From NCBI GenBank assembly GCA_902775135.1, contig CACYKY010000016.1:1-64000 (forward strand): a stretch of DNA of 64,000 bases, in the 5' to 3' direction. The stretch is from an uncultured Bacteroidota bacterium. Its GTDB lineage: Bacteria > Bacteroidota > Bacteroidia > Bacteroidales > P3. Shown one piece after another: positions 25,815 through 34,668 of the stretch. The position numbers and the translations under genes are program-made. Below the pieces are notes generated by a model. It had not been told where the DNA came from, ran no database searches, and worked only from the letters and a program-made list of their open reading frames with translations. Numbering within the stretch: position 1 is the first letter of the stretch; every line of letters starts with the position of its first letter.

Positions 25815-26567
25815 TCAGAACGTCCAGTTGAAGCCCAGCTTGAGGAGGGTGTTCTCCCAGCGGAGGACATCGGTGAAGGAGTTGAGACCGGCATAGAAGA
25901 CGGAGGTCTTGCGCTCGATGGGGTCGATGCCGGAGATCTGGGGATCGTAGGTCTCGGTCTCGCTGATGAAGCCGATGGAGAGGAGGTCGAGCATGAGCTC
26001 GGCGCTGAGGTGCTCGGAGAACTCATAGATGAGTGTGGGACGGATGCTGACGCCCCAGGTCATATCCTTCACATGGTCGTCGTAGGGTTCCACCTCGAGG
26101 TACTCGTTGGGGTTGGGGTAGGTGGTGGTGATATAGCTCTCCTCGTACTTGTTGGGGCCGAGCATGCGCAGCTGGCCTTGGAGGAGGAGGTTGAAGTGCA
26201 TGTTGCCGAAACGGAGGAACTCCCACTTGACCTGGGGAGCCACCACCCAGCCTTCGCGGAGAAGGTGGCGCTTGTGGTCGGTGACGTTGATGTTCATACC
26301 CACCTGGGAATAGAAATAGGTGTCGGTGGCGAGGAGGGTGTCGAACGAGCAGTTGACATAGCCGCCCATGAGGCCCACATAGAGGTTGGGCATGACCTTG
26401 TAGCCCACCTGCAGAGCACCCACCATGTAGGACGAGGAGGTCATGTCGCTGTTGATGGAGGTGGTGTTTTTCTGCCAATAATATCCGCCCTGAAGGCCGA
26501 GCACAAACTGTGCCTGAGAAATCGTGGCCACAGCCACCGCAAAAGCCAAAAGTACTACTTTCTTCAT
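25815..26567 (-). CDS. Outer-membrane beta-barrel protein
   Basis: Signal peptide MKKVVLLAFAVAVATISQAQ, then FVLGLQGGYYWQKN and alternating hydrophobic strands to the C-terminal aromatic end LLKLGFNWTF, the standard pattern of an outer-membrane barrel with a terminal Phe. Length 250 residues suits an 8- to 10-stranded barrel. No enzymatic motif is present. It has a minus-strand TATCTTTG box at 26593-26600 and reads as a single gene or the first of the group to 23751. Confidence 0.85.
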   Translation of the reverse strand: MKKVVLLAFAVAVATISQAQFVLGLQGGYYWQKNTTSINSDMTSSSYMVGALQVGYKVMPNLYVGLMGGYVNCSFDTLLATDTYFYSQVGMNINVTDHKRHLLREGWVVAPQVKWEFLRFGNMHFNLLLQGQLRMLGPNKYEESYITTTYPNPNEYLEVEPYDDHVKDMTWGVSIRPTLIYEFSEHLSAELMLDLLSIGFISETETYDPQISGIDPIERKTSVFYAGLNSFTDVLRWENTLLKLGFNWTF

Positions 26568-26592
26568 CTCTTTTTACATATTTTTCAAAATG

Positions 26593-26600
26593 CAAAGATA
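26593..26600 (-). promoter_or_regulatory. -7 box for the beta-barrel gene
   Basis: Minus-strand TATCTTTG, 26 bases upstream of the ATG at 26567. No good -33 element is seen. Confidence 0.5.
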
Positions 26601-26714
26601 CGAAGAAAAAATGAACTAACGGCTCTCGGTAGAATATTTTTTTTATATTTTATAGTAACCATATAAAATACAACACCTTACAACCTTGTTTAGGGTTTGA
26701 GGTTTAAGGTTTAA

Positions 26715-26895
26715 GGTTAGTTCACTTCGTTCACTCACGTTGCTTCGGCTCGGGATAGAAAACAAGTTTTCTCTCCACTCGCTTTGCGCAACGGTTAAGG
26801 TTTATGGTTAGTTCACTTCGTTCACTCACGTTGCTTCGGCTCGGGATAGAAAACAAGTTTTCTCTCCACTCGCTTTGCGCAACGGTTAAGGTTTA
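26715..26895. repeat. 91-bp tandem repeat, two copies
   Basis: Copies at 26715-26805 and 26806-26895. The unit contains ttcacttcgttcactcacg, an interrupted palindrome gaaaacaagttttc and cgctttgcgcaac. The copies are almost identical. Around them runs ggtttaaggttta filler like that at 30340-30377. Confidence 0.9.
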
Positions 26896-26948
26896 AGGTT
26901 TATGGTTTACGGTTGAGGGTGGAGGGGAGTAGTAAAAAAAAAGTTTTT

Positions 26949-26979
26949 TTTGCCATATCGGGAAAAGTGTGTATCTTTG
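26949..26979 (+). promoter_or_regulatory. Promoter of the hydrogenase regulator / hydG operon
   Basis: TTTG at 26949-26952, 19 bases, TATCTTTG at 26972-26979, an exact consensus match, 39 bases above the regulator start codon. Confidence 0.8.
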
Positions 26980-27018
26980 TCCCGAAAACCAAAGTCTAAT
27001 CCAAAAGCCTAACACCTG

Positions 27019-27258
27019 ATGGAGAAGAAGATAGGAACGATAACCATACTCATTCGCGACCGCGAAGTGTCGCCCTCTGTCAACAAATTGTTGTCCGGAT
27101 ATGCCGATCTCATACTCTGTCGGCAGGGACTCCCATTCCACGACCGTCCTGTGGCCGTCATCTCGCTCATTGTGGAAGGCGAGATGAACCGCATCAACGC
27201 CCTCACCGGCAGCCTCGGGCGCCTGCAAGGGCTCACCAGCAAGGCGATGGTGGTATAG
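27019..27258 (+). CDS. TM1266-family [FeFe]-hydrogenase system regulator
   Basis: A 79-residue single-domain protein of the ferredoxin-like (NikR C-terminal/TM1266) fold: KKIGTITILIRDREVSPSVN, GYADLILCRQGLPFHDRPV and VISLIVEGEMNRINALTGSL. The family is found with [FeFe]-hydrogenase maturation genes and is annotated as a putative regulator; its ligand is not known. hydG follows 96 bases on, supporting the assignment. The spacer carries a palindromic aaggcc/ccttaa filler. Confidence 0.85.
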   Translation: MEKKIGTITILIRDREVSPSVNKLLSGYADLILCRQGLPFHDRPVAVISLIVEGEMNRINALTGSLGRLQGLTSKAMVV

Positions 27259-27354
27259 GCCATAAAGGACCATAAAGGCCTTAAGGTCTTTTAGGACTTT
27301 AAGGGCCCTAATAGAGAAAAGAAAAAATATTAATCCTAAAAAAAAATAGAAGCA

Positions 27355-28785
27355 ATGAGACATCAGAATTTCATCGACCGCGACAAGCTCTACGGCATGC
27401 TGGAGAACAACGCCCCCACCGAGAGCCAACTGAACGATATCCTCAACAAGGCCCGCAAACTCAAGGGCCTCAACCTCGAGGACGTTGCCAAACTGCTGAG
27501 CGTCGAGGACGAAGCCGGCATCCAGAAGATTCTGGACACCGCCGAATACTGCAAAGACGAGATCTACGGGCGCCGATTGGTGCTCTTCGCCCCCATCTAC
27601 ACCGGCAACGCCTGCGTTAACAACTGCGTATACTGCGGTTTCCGCAAGGACAACAAGACGCTGAAACGCAAAATCCTGACCCTCGACGAGATTGAGACCG
27701 AGACGCTGCACCTGCTGCGCATGGGCCACAAGCGCGCCCTGCTCATCTGTGGCGAGAGCCCCAGGAACGACGCCAACTACATGGTTGAGGCCATCCGCCG
27801 CACCTACGCCGCCAAGGACGAGAAGGGCAGCACCATCCGCCGCATCAACGTAGAGCTGGCGCCCATGAGCGTTGAGGACTATGCCAAACTCAAGGCCGAG
27901 AAGATAGGCACCTATGTGTGCTTCCAGGAGACCTACGACCCGGTGGCCTACGCCCAGTTCCACCCCGCCGGCACCCCCAAGGCCGACTACCTCTACCGAC
28001 TGACCTGCATGGACCGCGCCCAGGAAGGCGGCATCAACGACGTGGGCATCGGCGCCTTGTTCGGACTGGTGGACTACCGCTTCGAGATCCTCGCCATCAT
28101 GGAGCATGCGCGCCATCTGGAAGAGGACTACGGCTGCGGCCCCCACACCGTCTCGTTCCCCCGCATCGAGCCTGCCGAAGGCACGCCCTTCAGCCAGCGC
28201 GAGAACATCCCGCACCCCGTGAGCGACAAGGACTTCATGAAGATCATCGCCATCATCCGCATCGCCATGCCCTATACGGGTATCATTATCAGCACGCGCG
28301 AGCGTCCCGAGCTGCGCGACCAGCTGGTGCGCTACGGCGTCAGCCAGATCAGCGCCGCCTCCGAGACCAATCCCGGCGGCTACGACGAGGAAGGCGACAA
28401 GACCGCTGCCAAACCCTACGAGAAGACCGGCTCCACGGGCGCCCAGTTCACCCTCGGAGACCACCGCTCGCTCGACGAGGTCATCTCCATGATGATCGAC
28501 GGCGGATACATCCCCTCCTTCTGCACCGGATGCTACCGCAAAGGTCGCGTGGGAGCCGACTTCATGGACCTGGCCAAACCCGGCCTCATCAAGGAGTACT
28601 GCAAACCCAACGCCATGTTCACCTTCCGCGAGTACCTGGAGGACTACGCCTCCCCCGCCACCAAGGAGAAAGGCCTGCGCCTGCTCAAGGAGCTGACCCA
28701 GACCTTCCCGAAGGAGGAGCTGAAACGCCGCGTGGAGGGCAACCTCTGCAAGATTGGCGACGGCGAACGCGACCTCTACTTCTAA
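27355..28785 (+). CDS. hydG: [FeFe]-hydrogenase H-cluster radical SAM maturase HydG
   Basis: HydG cleaves tyrosine to give the CO and CN ligands of the hydrogenase H-cluster. The 476-residue length is standard. CVNNCVYCGF (Cys87, Cys91, Cys94) binds the radical SAM 4Fe-4S cluster. The C-terminal CTGC ... EYC pattern (CX2CX22C, within SFCTGCYRKGR and KEYCKPNAMF) binds the second cluster and separates HydG from ThiH. Conserved blocks RINVELAPMS, CFQETYDP and SFPRIEPAEGTP are present. HydE, HydF and the hydrogenase itself are not in the window. The gene ends before a good terminator at 28841-28868. Confidence 0.95.
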   Translation: MRHQNFIDRDKLYGMLENNAPTESQLNDILNKARKLKGLNLEDVAKLLSVEDEAGIQKILDTAEYCKDEIYGRRLVLFAPIYTGNACVNNCVYCGFRKDNKTLKRKILTLDEIETETLHLLRMGHKRALLICGESPRNDANYMVEAIRRTYAAKDEKGSTIRRINVELAPMSVEDYAKLKAEKIGTYVCFQETYDPVAYAQFHPAGTPKADYLYRLTCMDRAQEGGINDVGIGALFGLVDYRFEILAIMEHARHLEEDYGCGPHTVSFPRIEPAEGTPFSQRENIPHPVSDKDFMKIIAIIRIAMPYTGIIISTRERPELRDQLVRYGVSQISAASETNPGGYDEEGDKTAAKPYEKTGSTGAQFTLGDHRSLDEVISMMIDGGYIPSFCTGCYRKGRVGADFMDLAKPGLIKEYCKPNAMFTFREYLEDYASPATKEKGLRLLKELTQTFPKEELKRRVEGNLCKIGDGERDLYF

Positions 28786-28840
28786 CGACAGGATTATCTA
28801 TCGCATTGGAAACGGTTTACGATACCCTCCGAAACGACAA

Positions 28841-28868
28841 AACCTTCCCGAACTGGGGAGGTTTTTTT
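28841..28868 (+). terminator. Terminator after hydG
   Basis: Stem aaccttccc (28841-28849) with ggggaggtt (28855-28863), then a T-run. Confidence 0.85.
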
Positions 28869-28886
28869 GTTAAATTTGAAAAAAAA

Positions 28887-28918
28887 TTTGGTCAATACAA
28901 AAAAAGGTTGTATTTTTG
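28887..28918 (+). promoter_or_regulatory. Promoter of the 29-kb beta-barrel gene
   Basis: TTTG at 28887-28890, 20 bases, TATTTTTG at 28911-28918, a full consensus. The transcript has a 5' leader of about 60 AT-rich bases. Confidence 0.8.
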
Positions 28919-28984
28919 CAGCATCAAATATTAAGAAAATTTAATAAAAAAAACAAATAAGTTTAACCTTAAAATTCCAAAAAA

Positions 28985-29644
28985 ATGAAAAAAATTTTAT
29001 TGACCCTTGCTCTCGCAGCATTTGCAATGACCGCCAACGCCCAGTGGGTTCTGGGTGGAACCCTCGAGGCCTCTCACAACAACTTCCACGCCACCGACTA
29101 TGCGGCCGGTACCACCGTCAACCACTTCGAGATTGCCCCCAAAGTTGGCTACTGGCTGAACGACGACATGCAGATTGGTGCCCAGATTGGTTGGGCCTAC
29201 GACTACAACAGAAACTATGCCGGCAACGTTGACACCTACGGTTCGACTTCCAACACCGGTGCCTCCGGCCAGCCCACCATCGAAATTACCCCGTATTTCC
29301 GCTACAATGTGGCCAACTGGAAAAGCTTCACCGTTTTTGCCGAGGCTCAGCTGAACGTCGGACTCCACCTCGAGAGCTCAAACTACAACACCGTTGGTAG
29401 CGTTACCACCGACAATGGCGACAACTTCACCAGCTTTGGTCTTGCCGTCATCCCCGGTCTGAACTATGCTTTCAACGAGCACATCTCCATGGACCTCTAT
29501 GTCAACCTGCTCGGCTGCTATGCCAACTTCGCCACCGCCGAGAACTGGGGTAGCCACGAGTTCGGTCTCGGTCTCACCATGGACGCCCAGAGCATCAACG
29601 CTCACCTGAACAACTTCGCCATCGGCTTCAACTACGCTTTCTAA
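28985..29644 (+). CDS. Outer-membrane beta-barrel protein
   Basis: 219 residues with signal peptide MKKILLTLALAAFAMTANAQ, then alternating strands (WVLGGTLEASHNN, FEIAPKVGYWLNDDMQIGAQ, KSFTVFAEAQLNVGLH) to the terminal FAIGFNYAF, typical of OmpW/OmpA-like 8-stranded barrels in Bacteroidales. With its strong promoter, long AT-rich leader and strong terminator it looks like a highly expressed single-gene unit. The exact role is unknown. Confidence 0.87.
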   Translation: MKKILLTLALAAFAMTANAQWVLGGTLEASHNNFHATDYAAGTTVNHFEIAPKVGYWLNDDMQIGAQIGWAYDYNRNYAGNVDTYGSTSNTGASGQPTIEITPYFRYNVANWKSFTVFAEAQLNVGLHLESSNYNTVGSVTTDNGDNFTSFGLAVIPGLNYAFNEHISMDLYVNLLGCYANFATAENWGSHEFGLGLTMDAQSINAHLNNFAIGFNYAF

Positions 29645-29668
29645 GCTTTGGCTGACAGAAACAAAAAA

Positions 29669-29704
29669 AAGGCGGTGGAGCCATTGGGCTCCACCGCCTT
29701 TTTT
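29669..29704 (+). terminator. Strong terminator after the beta-barrel gene
   Basis: Perfect 12-bp stem ggcggtggagcc (29671-29682) / ggctccaccgcc (29687-29698) with loop attg and a T-run; A-run on the other side makes it bidirectional. Confidence 0.92.
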
Positions 29705-29708
29705 AATA

Positions 29709-29845
29709 ATATAGAATAGAGTCGATAGAAACGATAGATTCGATAGATATTATAGATTATCTATCGCTTCTATCGCATCTATTGTTTCTATCGCCCCTAT
29801 CCCCTCTATCGCTTCTATCACATCTATCGCCCCTATCGCCCTCCA
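29709..29845. repeat. tatcgc / gatagaa simple-sequence array
   Basis: About 135 bases made of imperfect 9-12-base words (ctatcgc(c/t)(c/t)ctatcg and their complements), running to the end of luxS. The same gatagaa words fill the gap 22069-22099. Confidence 0.8.
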
Positions 29846-30340
29846 TCAAGCGTCGGCGAAGACCTTGCCGTCTTGCAGCGTGACCTGGAGCTTGGTGTAT
29901 TCGGAATGGAAATCGTGCTTCAGGCGGTCGAGGTAGCGGCGGCTCTCCCAATGGCACATGGGCAGGTCGTGGAGCAGGCAGTTGCCGCAGGTCTCGGGGG
30001 TGGTGGCCGGCACCTCGTGCTGGGTGAGTATCCACTCGAGGCACTCGATAGTCAGGCGGCGCATGTCTTCGACGCTGTAGCTGCCGGTCATAATGACATA
30101 CATGCCCGTGAGGCAGCCCATGGGGCCAACATAGACGACATCGTCTTTGGCGCTTGAGTTGCGGAACCAGGTGGCCATGAGGTGCTCGAGGCTATGCATG
30201 GCGGCAGGGGCCACAGCGGGCTCGCGGTTGGGCTCCGTGATGCGGAGGTCGAAGGTGGTGAAACCCTTATCCTCGCGCGAGACATAGATGCCGGGCTTGA
30301 GGTGGGTGTGGTCGATGGTGAAACTCTGTATAACTTCCAT
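29846..30340 (-). CDS. luxS: S-ribosylhomocysteine lyase
   Basis: LuxS splits S-ribosylhomocysteine into homocysteine and DPD, the AI-2 precursor. The 164-residue length is standard. The metal site is visible as HSLEH (residues 49-53), with the catalytic Cys76 in GPMGCLTGMYV and CGNCLLHDLPMCHW near the end. The preceding gene on the same strand is mtnN, which makes its substrate, so the pair forms the two-step activated methyl cycle branch. The stop is directly followed by tatcgc filler. Confidence 0.95.
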   Translation of the reverse strand: MEVIQSFTIDHTHLKPGIYVSREDKGFTTFDLRITEPNREPAVAPAAMHSLEHLMATWFRNSSAKDDVVYVGPMGCLTGMYVIMTGSYSVEDMRRLTIECLEWILTQHEVPATTPETCGNCLLHDLPMCHWESRRYLDRLKHDFHSEYTKLQVTLQDGKVFADA

Positions 30341-30375
30341 GTAAGGTTTAGGGTTTAAGGTTTAGGGTTTAAGGT
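30341..30375. repeat. Telomere-like ggtttaggg filler
   Basis: The gap between mtnN and luxS is almost entirely ggtttagggtttaaggttta words, also present at 26696-26720. Confidence 0.75.
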
Positions 30376-31050
30376 TTAAAGTAGCTCAAGGTATTTTTTA
30401 ACAAAGCGGAACGAGGTGTCGCACATCGAGGCGAGGAAGTCGGCCCATTGCATCTGGTGGTCGTCGGTGCGGCCGGGGGTGTCGCTGATGATACGCAGGC
30501 TGATGAACGGCACGTTCATCAGGAAGCAGGTCTGTGCAATGGCGGCGCTCTCCATGTCGCAAGCCAGGCCGTCGATGAAATGGCGCTTGATGGTGTTCTG
30601 CCGCTCGCGGTCGGTGATGAACTGGTCGCCGGTGCAGATGAGGCCCGTCACACGGTGCTCTTTACCCTCAAGAGGGACCTCGAGGGCGTGGTCCAAAAGG
30701 CGCGGGTCGGCATCGTAGCGTGCCGGCAGACCCTGAACCTGTCCGAGCACACAGGGGCCATCCTCACTGATGCCTCCGCAATCCACGTCGTGATAGACGC
30801 ATTGCGTGGCGACAAAGATATCCACCACATTGAGTTGCGGGTCGATACCACCGGCGAGACCGGTGCTGATGATGGCGTCGGGGTGGTGCTCCTGGATGAG
30901 GCGCATGGTACCCACGGCGGCATTCACCTTGCCGACGCCGCAACGCCACAGGACAATCTCGTTGTTTCCCAGGCGGCCGGTGTCGCCGCCGAGAGCATCG
31001 CGCATCTGGCGATACTCGATATCCATTGCAATAATAACTCCTATCTTCAT
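30376..31050 (-). CDS. mtnN: 5'-methylthioadenosine/S-adenosylhomocysteine nucleosidase
   Basis: The enzyme removes adenine from SAH and MTA. Seen are the start MKIGVIIAMDIEYRQMRDAL with the conserved AMxxE-like start region, ISTGLAGGIDPQLNVVDIFV, and CTGDQFITDRERQ followed by LACDMESAAIAQTC (MExAA with the catalytic-region Glu) and SLRIISDTPG. Length 224 is normal. It has a TATCTTTG box at 31074-31081 (minus) and precedes luxS by 35 bases, so the two are most likely one transcript. Confidence 0.93.
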   Translation of the reverse strand: MKIGVIIAMDIEYRQMRDALGGDTGRLGNNEIVLWRCGVGKVNAAVGTMRLIQEHHPDAIISTGLAGGIDPQLNVVDIFVATQCVYHDVDCGGISEDGPCVLGQVQGLPARYDADPRLLDHALEVPLEGKEHRVTGLICTGDQFITDRERQNTIKRHFIDGLACDMESAAIAQTCFLMNVPFISLRIISDTPGRTDDHQMQWADFLASMCDTSFRFVKKYLELL

Positions 31051-31073
31051 ATATTTGCGTATTGTCTGTTTTG

Positions 31074-31081
31074 CAAAGATA
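31074..31081 (-). promoter_or_regulatory. -7 box of the mtnN-luxS operon
   Basis: Minus-strand TATCTTTG, 24 bases above the mtnN ATG. Confidence 0.55.
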
Positions 31082-31180
31082 CTAAAAATTATGCATTTTA
31101 TTTATTTCGAGAAAAATATTTTTTTTCAACATACGTTATATCATTAAAAACTAACACCTAACAATCGACACAGGCACAAT

Positions 31181-32413
31181 ATGAAACGCTGGATACGCAT
31201 CTTCATCATATCGGTTTTTGCCATTGCCGCCGTGAGTTTGGTAGTCATACAGTTCTACCAGACGCGCCGCACTTTTTCCATCAACGACAACATGTTCAAT
31301 GTGGGCGTCGGCAACGCTATGGACGAGGTGATCCGCCAGTTGGGGGGCAACGCCCTGCAGCCCTCGGAGACACCCTCGGAGACCTTCAACTACCAAGAGC
31401 TGGACTCGCTCATCGTGGAGCAGCTGCTGGTGAACGGCATCGACATCCACCCCGTTGTGGGACTCTACAACGGTACCGAACGGTCGTTCCTCTACAGCTC
31501 CGACCCGCAACACGAGCAGCAGCTGGAGGAGTCGCCCTACCGCTACAGCTTCCATCCCGCCGGCGTGGTGTCCACCAGCCAGTTCTTCATCATCCTGTCA
31601 TTCCCCAGCGCGCAGCTCTTCCTCCAGCGCAACTCCAACCTTTTCGTCTACCTGAGCTTCTTCCTTGTCGTCATCATCGCGGCCATGTTCATCATCTCGC
31701 TCCGGGCGATGGCCAACCAGCGCAAGCTCGACCAAATGAAGTCGGAGTTCATCAACAACATGACCCACGAGATCAAGACCCCCCTGGCCACCATCGGTCT
31801 GGCCTGCGAGATGCTGCGCGACGAGACCATCTCGCAGGACAGCGAATCGCGCAAGAACTTCATCGGTATCATCAACGACGAGAACCAGCGTATGCGTGTG
31901 CTCGTGGAAACCATCCTGCAAAGCGCCAAGATGTCGAACAAGAACTTCCGCATCAACCCCAAGGAGGTCGACATCCACCAAATCATCGACAAGGTCTCCA
32001 CCAGCTTCAAGCTTCCCATCTCCAACCGCAACGGCAAACTGACCATCGACCTCCAGGCCGACCCGTCGGTTGTCGTGGCCGACGAGCTGCACATCACCAA
32101 CCTGGTGTACAACCTCATCGACAACGGCATCAAGTACTCCTCCGAGGCGCCCGACATCACGGTGAGCACCCGCATTGTGGAAGGACAGCTGGAGCTGCGG
32201 GTGAGCGACCACGGAATCGGCATCTCCAAAGACGACCAGAAGCATGTCTTCGAGAAGTTCTACCGCGTCTCCACGGGTAATGTGCACAATGTGAAAGGCT
32301 TCGGCATCGGGCTGAACTATGTTGCCCAAGTGGTGAAACTGCACCACGGGCACATCGCCCTAGAGAGCGAACTGGGGCAAGGGTCGACATTCATCGTCAC
32401 GCTGCCGCTATGA
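31181..32413 (+). CDS. Membrane sensor histidine kinase (orphan)
   Basis: 410 residues: transmembrane helix 1 at about 5-26, a periplasmic domain of about 125 residues, helix 2 at about 154-174, then HisKA with His196 in MTHEIKTPLATI, and an HATPase domain (NLVYNLIDNGIKYSS, DHGIGISKDDQKHVFEKF, GFGIGLNYV). It belongs to the Bacteroidetes group with a short periplasmic sensor and no HAMP domain. No response regulator is adjacent, so the partner is elsewhere. A hairpin at 32422-32452 ends the gene. Confidence 0.92.
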   Translation: MKRWIRIFIISVFAIAAVSLVVIQFYQTRRTFSINDNMFNVGVGNAMDEVIRQLGGNALQPSETPSETFNYQELDSLIVEQLLVNGIDIHPVVGLYNGTERSFLYSSDPQHEQQLEESPYRYSFHPAGVVSTSQFFIILSFPSAQLFLQRNSNLFVYLSFFLVVIIAAMFIISLRAMANQRKLDQMKSEFINNMTHEIKTPLATIGLACEMLRDETISQDSESRKNFIGIINDENQRMRVLVETILQSAKMSNKNFRINPKEVDIHQIIDKVSTSFKLPISNRNGKLTIDLQADPSVVVADELHITNLVYNLIDNGIKYSSEAPDITVSTRIVEGQLELRVSDHGIGISKDDQKHVFEKFYRVSTGNVHNVKGFGIGLNYVAQVVKLHHGHIALESELGQGSTFIVTLPL

Positions 32414-32419
32414 AAAACG

Positions 32420-32455
32420 GAGATGGGGCCGGCGCTTCGCGCCGGCCCCATCCGT
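32420..32455. terminator. Bidirectional GC-rich terminator
   Basis: A 14-bp perfect stem (32422-32435 with 32439-32452) around a 3-base loop, between two converging genes. The T-run is on the minus-strand side, so it best serves the C10 protease gene. Confidence 0.85.
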
Positions 32456-32485
32456 ATAAGCCAAACATTTATCTGTTATCCTTCT

Positions 32486-33967
32486 TTACTGCACCATGAA
32501 GCGGCCGCTCACGCTGTTCATGCGGTAGATGTACACGCCCGAGGGCATACCGTCCACATTCACCGTCAGCTCGCCGTTGCCGGCCTGCACAGGATAGGTG
32601 GCCACCACCTTGCCTTCGATGTTGTAGATAGTCATCTGGGTGGCATCGGGGGTGTTGTAGGGCAGCATGACGCTGTGGACAGCGGGGTTGGGATAGGCAT
32701 TGCCTAGCTCGGAGCCGTCGACCCTATCGATACTGACCTCTTCCACATCGGGAATCATACCATTGATAAACTCTTGATACTGGGTGAAGTTGTAGCCACG
32801 GCCGCTGATATACATGCTGTTCTGGCCGAGGTTATACCAGCCATTGCCGCTGCCATCCCAACCCCAGTTCATGTAGTACTGATCGGGATAGTTTTCCTGG
32901 TATCCAACACAGACCCATGCATGACCGGCGGCATCAGCGCCACTACCCGTAAGCGAAGCACCACCCATGTACAGAATGTTATCGTTCAGCAACATGTTGC
33001 GAAGCTTGGTCATATACTGGGAATCGTTGTCACGATAGATCACACGGCCCAACTGATACTTGAAGTTTTTCTGCATAGCCGCAGGCACTTTGTTGCTCTG
33101 GGCGCCGCTACCGTCGGGGGTGTATCCCATCTTGACCGACAAACCGGCATAGTAGCTCAGGCGGGCAATCTCGTCCATTTCCTCATTGGAGCAGGTCATA
33201 GAGCCATTGCTGGCGAAAGGTCTGATGGGCATCATGTTGTAGTCGAAAGGAGCTGTGGTATCATAGTTGATGGCCAGAACAGCATTCGGCATAATCTGTC
33301 TCTCGGAGGCGTCCAACTGACTCCACAACGAATATCTGACACTACTCGTAGCTTGTTGGGGATACTGGTAGTAGCGCATAATCTGGGCCAGAGCCGTAGC
33401 CACGCAGCCCACCACAGAATAACGGCCATTGTTGTCCTGCGGGCAGAAGCGGTTGTAAGTAGGATAATACTCTCTTCCCTGACCCCATTTGATCTGCGTC
33501 AGAATGTGCTGGTTGGCCTTGGTGTCGCCCTTGTAGCTCTTGGTCTTCAGGGCAATCCACATCTCGCTGTCGGGATTGTCGTTCGCGGCGTCGATCTCCT
33601 GGAGCTCCTTCACCACTTCGGTGTATTCGGTCACCCACCACATCATGTTGGCGGGCAGATCCTCCATCACGAGCGAACCCTCTTCGGAGAAGCCGATGAT
33701 GGGGTCGATGGTGGTGGTGCCGGCCATGATGATCCAGCCGTTGTTGCCAACGTTGAAGAAATAAGAAGCGGGGACGCCCAGCTTTTCGTTGTTGATCTGG
33801 TGAACGAGGGTGAGGTCGTTTGCGGACAGTTTGTCGGCGCCGGTGTAGTAGCCCATATAATAGGCGGCAGCCTCCCGAGCCTCTTCAAAACTGATGTTGT
33901 CAGCTTTGGCGCTGTTGGCGCAGAGAGCCATCGCAGCCACTAACAATGAGGAAATTACCTTTTTCAT
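32486..33967 (-). CDS. Secreted C10-family cysteine protease with T9SS sorting domain
   Basis: 493 residues. Signal peptide to about residue 22; a Spi-like propeptide (NISFEEAREAAAYYMGYY ... GWIIMAGTTTIDPIIGFSEEG); a streptopain-type protease domain with catalytic Cys188 in SVVGCVATALAQIMRYYQYP and His349 in DAAGHAWVCVGYQ, followed by YYMNWGWDGSGNGWY. The C-terminus carries a Por/type A sorting domain (NAYPNPAVHSVML ... GVYIYRM), directing export through the type IX system. Relatives include interpain A and PrtT. A minus-strand TATCTTTG box is at 34009-34016. It is a single-gene unit. Confidence 0.92.
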   Translation of the reverse strand: MKKVISSLLVAAMALCANSAKADNISFEEAREAAAYYMGYYTGADKLSANDLTLVHQINNEKLGVPASYFFNVGNNGWIIMAGTTTIDPIIGFSEEGSLVMEDLPANMMWWVTEYTEVVKELQEIDAANDNPDSEMWIALKTKSYKGDTKANQHILTQIKWGQGREYYPTYNRFCPQDNNGRYSVVGCVATALAQIMRYYQYPQQATSSVRYSLWSQLDASERQIMPNAVLAINYDTTAPFDYNMMPIRPFASNGSMTCSNEEMDEIARLSYYAGLSVKMGYTPDGSGAQSNKVPAAMQKNFKYQLGRVIYRDNDSQYMTKLRNMLLNDNILYMGGASLTGSGADAAGHAWVCVGYQENYPDQYYMNWGWDGSGNGWYNLGQNSMYISGRGYNFTQYQEFINGMIPDVEEVSIDRVDGSELGNAYPNPAVHSVMLPYNTPDATQMTIYNIEGKVVATYPVQAGNGELTVNVDGMPSGVYIYRMNSVSGRFMVQ

Positions 33968-34008
33968 TTTTTATTAATATTAATTATTTATTCACTTTAA
34001 ATGCGGTG

Positions 34009-34016
34009 CAAAGATA
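34009..34016 (-). promoter_or_regulatory. -7 box of the C10 protease gene
   Basis: Minus-strand TATCTTTG, 42 bases above the ATG. The -33 element is weak. Confidence 0.5.
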
Positions 34017-34131
34017 CACATTTTTTCCGACATGGAGAGTTTTTTTTATCAATTAACCTTTATTAAGTATCCCGCAAGCAACACTTCTTGCAATCCGCCG
34101 GACAAAAAGAGACAACAGCCCTCCCCGTCCT

Positions 34132-34178
34132 ACAAGAGAGCGGCCCACGGACAAATGGTCCGTGGGCCGCTCTTTCAT
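34132..34178. terminator. Long hairpin after rplI
   Basis: A 16-bp perfect stem (34137-34152 with 34158-34173), loop aaatg, beyond the end of the rpsF-rpsR-rplI operon. The U-tract is poor on the minus strand. Confidence 0.75.
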
Positions 34179-34206
34179 TATTTCGTCTGAACCTTGTTAC
34201 CTTTTT

Positions 34207-34650
34207 TTATTCGGCAACCACTTCGACGTTCACCTCAGCCTTGATCTCTTTGTAGACATTGACCTTGGCGGTGTAGGTACCGACGGTCTTGATGGCCTCG
34301 ATGGTGATGTTCTTGCGGTCGACATCGTAGTTGTGCTGCTCCTTCAGGGCTTCGGCAACCATGATGTTGTTGATGCCGCCGAAGAGCTGACCGTTCTCGC
34401 CGACCTTGGCGATGATCTTCACGGTCTTGCCGTTGAGGGCAGCCTGCTGGGTCTCGGCGTTCTTGCGGAGGGCTTCCTCCTTGTGGGCGCGCTGGCGCAG
34501 GTTCTCGGCGTGGATCTTCTTGTTGACGGGAGTGGCGATGATAGCCATGCCCATGGGAAGAAGATAGTTGTTGGCATAGCCGTTCTTGACGTTGACGATT
34601 TCGTCCTTGTAGCCCAGGTTGGCCACATCTTGCTTAAGTATGATTTCCAT
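34207..34650 (-). CDS. rplI: Ribosomal protein bL9
   Basis: 147 residues with the L9 N-terminal signature MEIILKQDVANLGYKDEIVNVKNGYANNYLLP and the long connecting helix (residues about 45-75), then the C-terminal domain ending KAEVNVEVVAE. Binds 23S rRNA near the L1 stalk. It is the last gene of rpsF-rpsR-rplI, 18 bases after rpsR. Confidence 0.97.
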   Translation of the reverse strand: MEIILKQDVANLGYKDEIVNVKNGYANNYLLPMGMAIIATPVNKKIHAENLRQRAHKEEALRKNAETQQAALNGKTVKIIAKVGENGQLFGGINNIMVAEALKEQHNYDVDRKNITIEAIKTVGTYTAKVNVYKEIKAEVNVEVVAE

Positions 34651-34668
34651 CTATTCTTCCTCCATTGT

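Noticed and set aside
30341..30375. Telomere-like repeat as a chromosome end
   Set aside because: Only about 35 bases between two cotranscribed genes; it belongs to the filler words seen elsewhere in the window.
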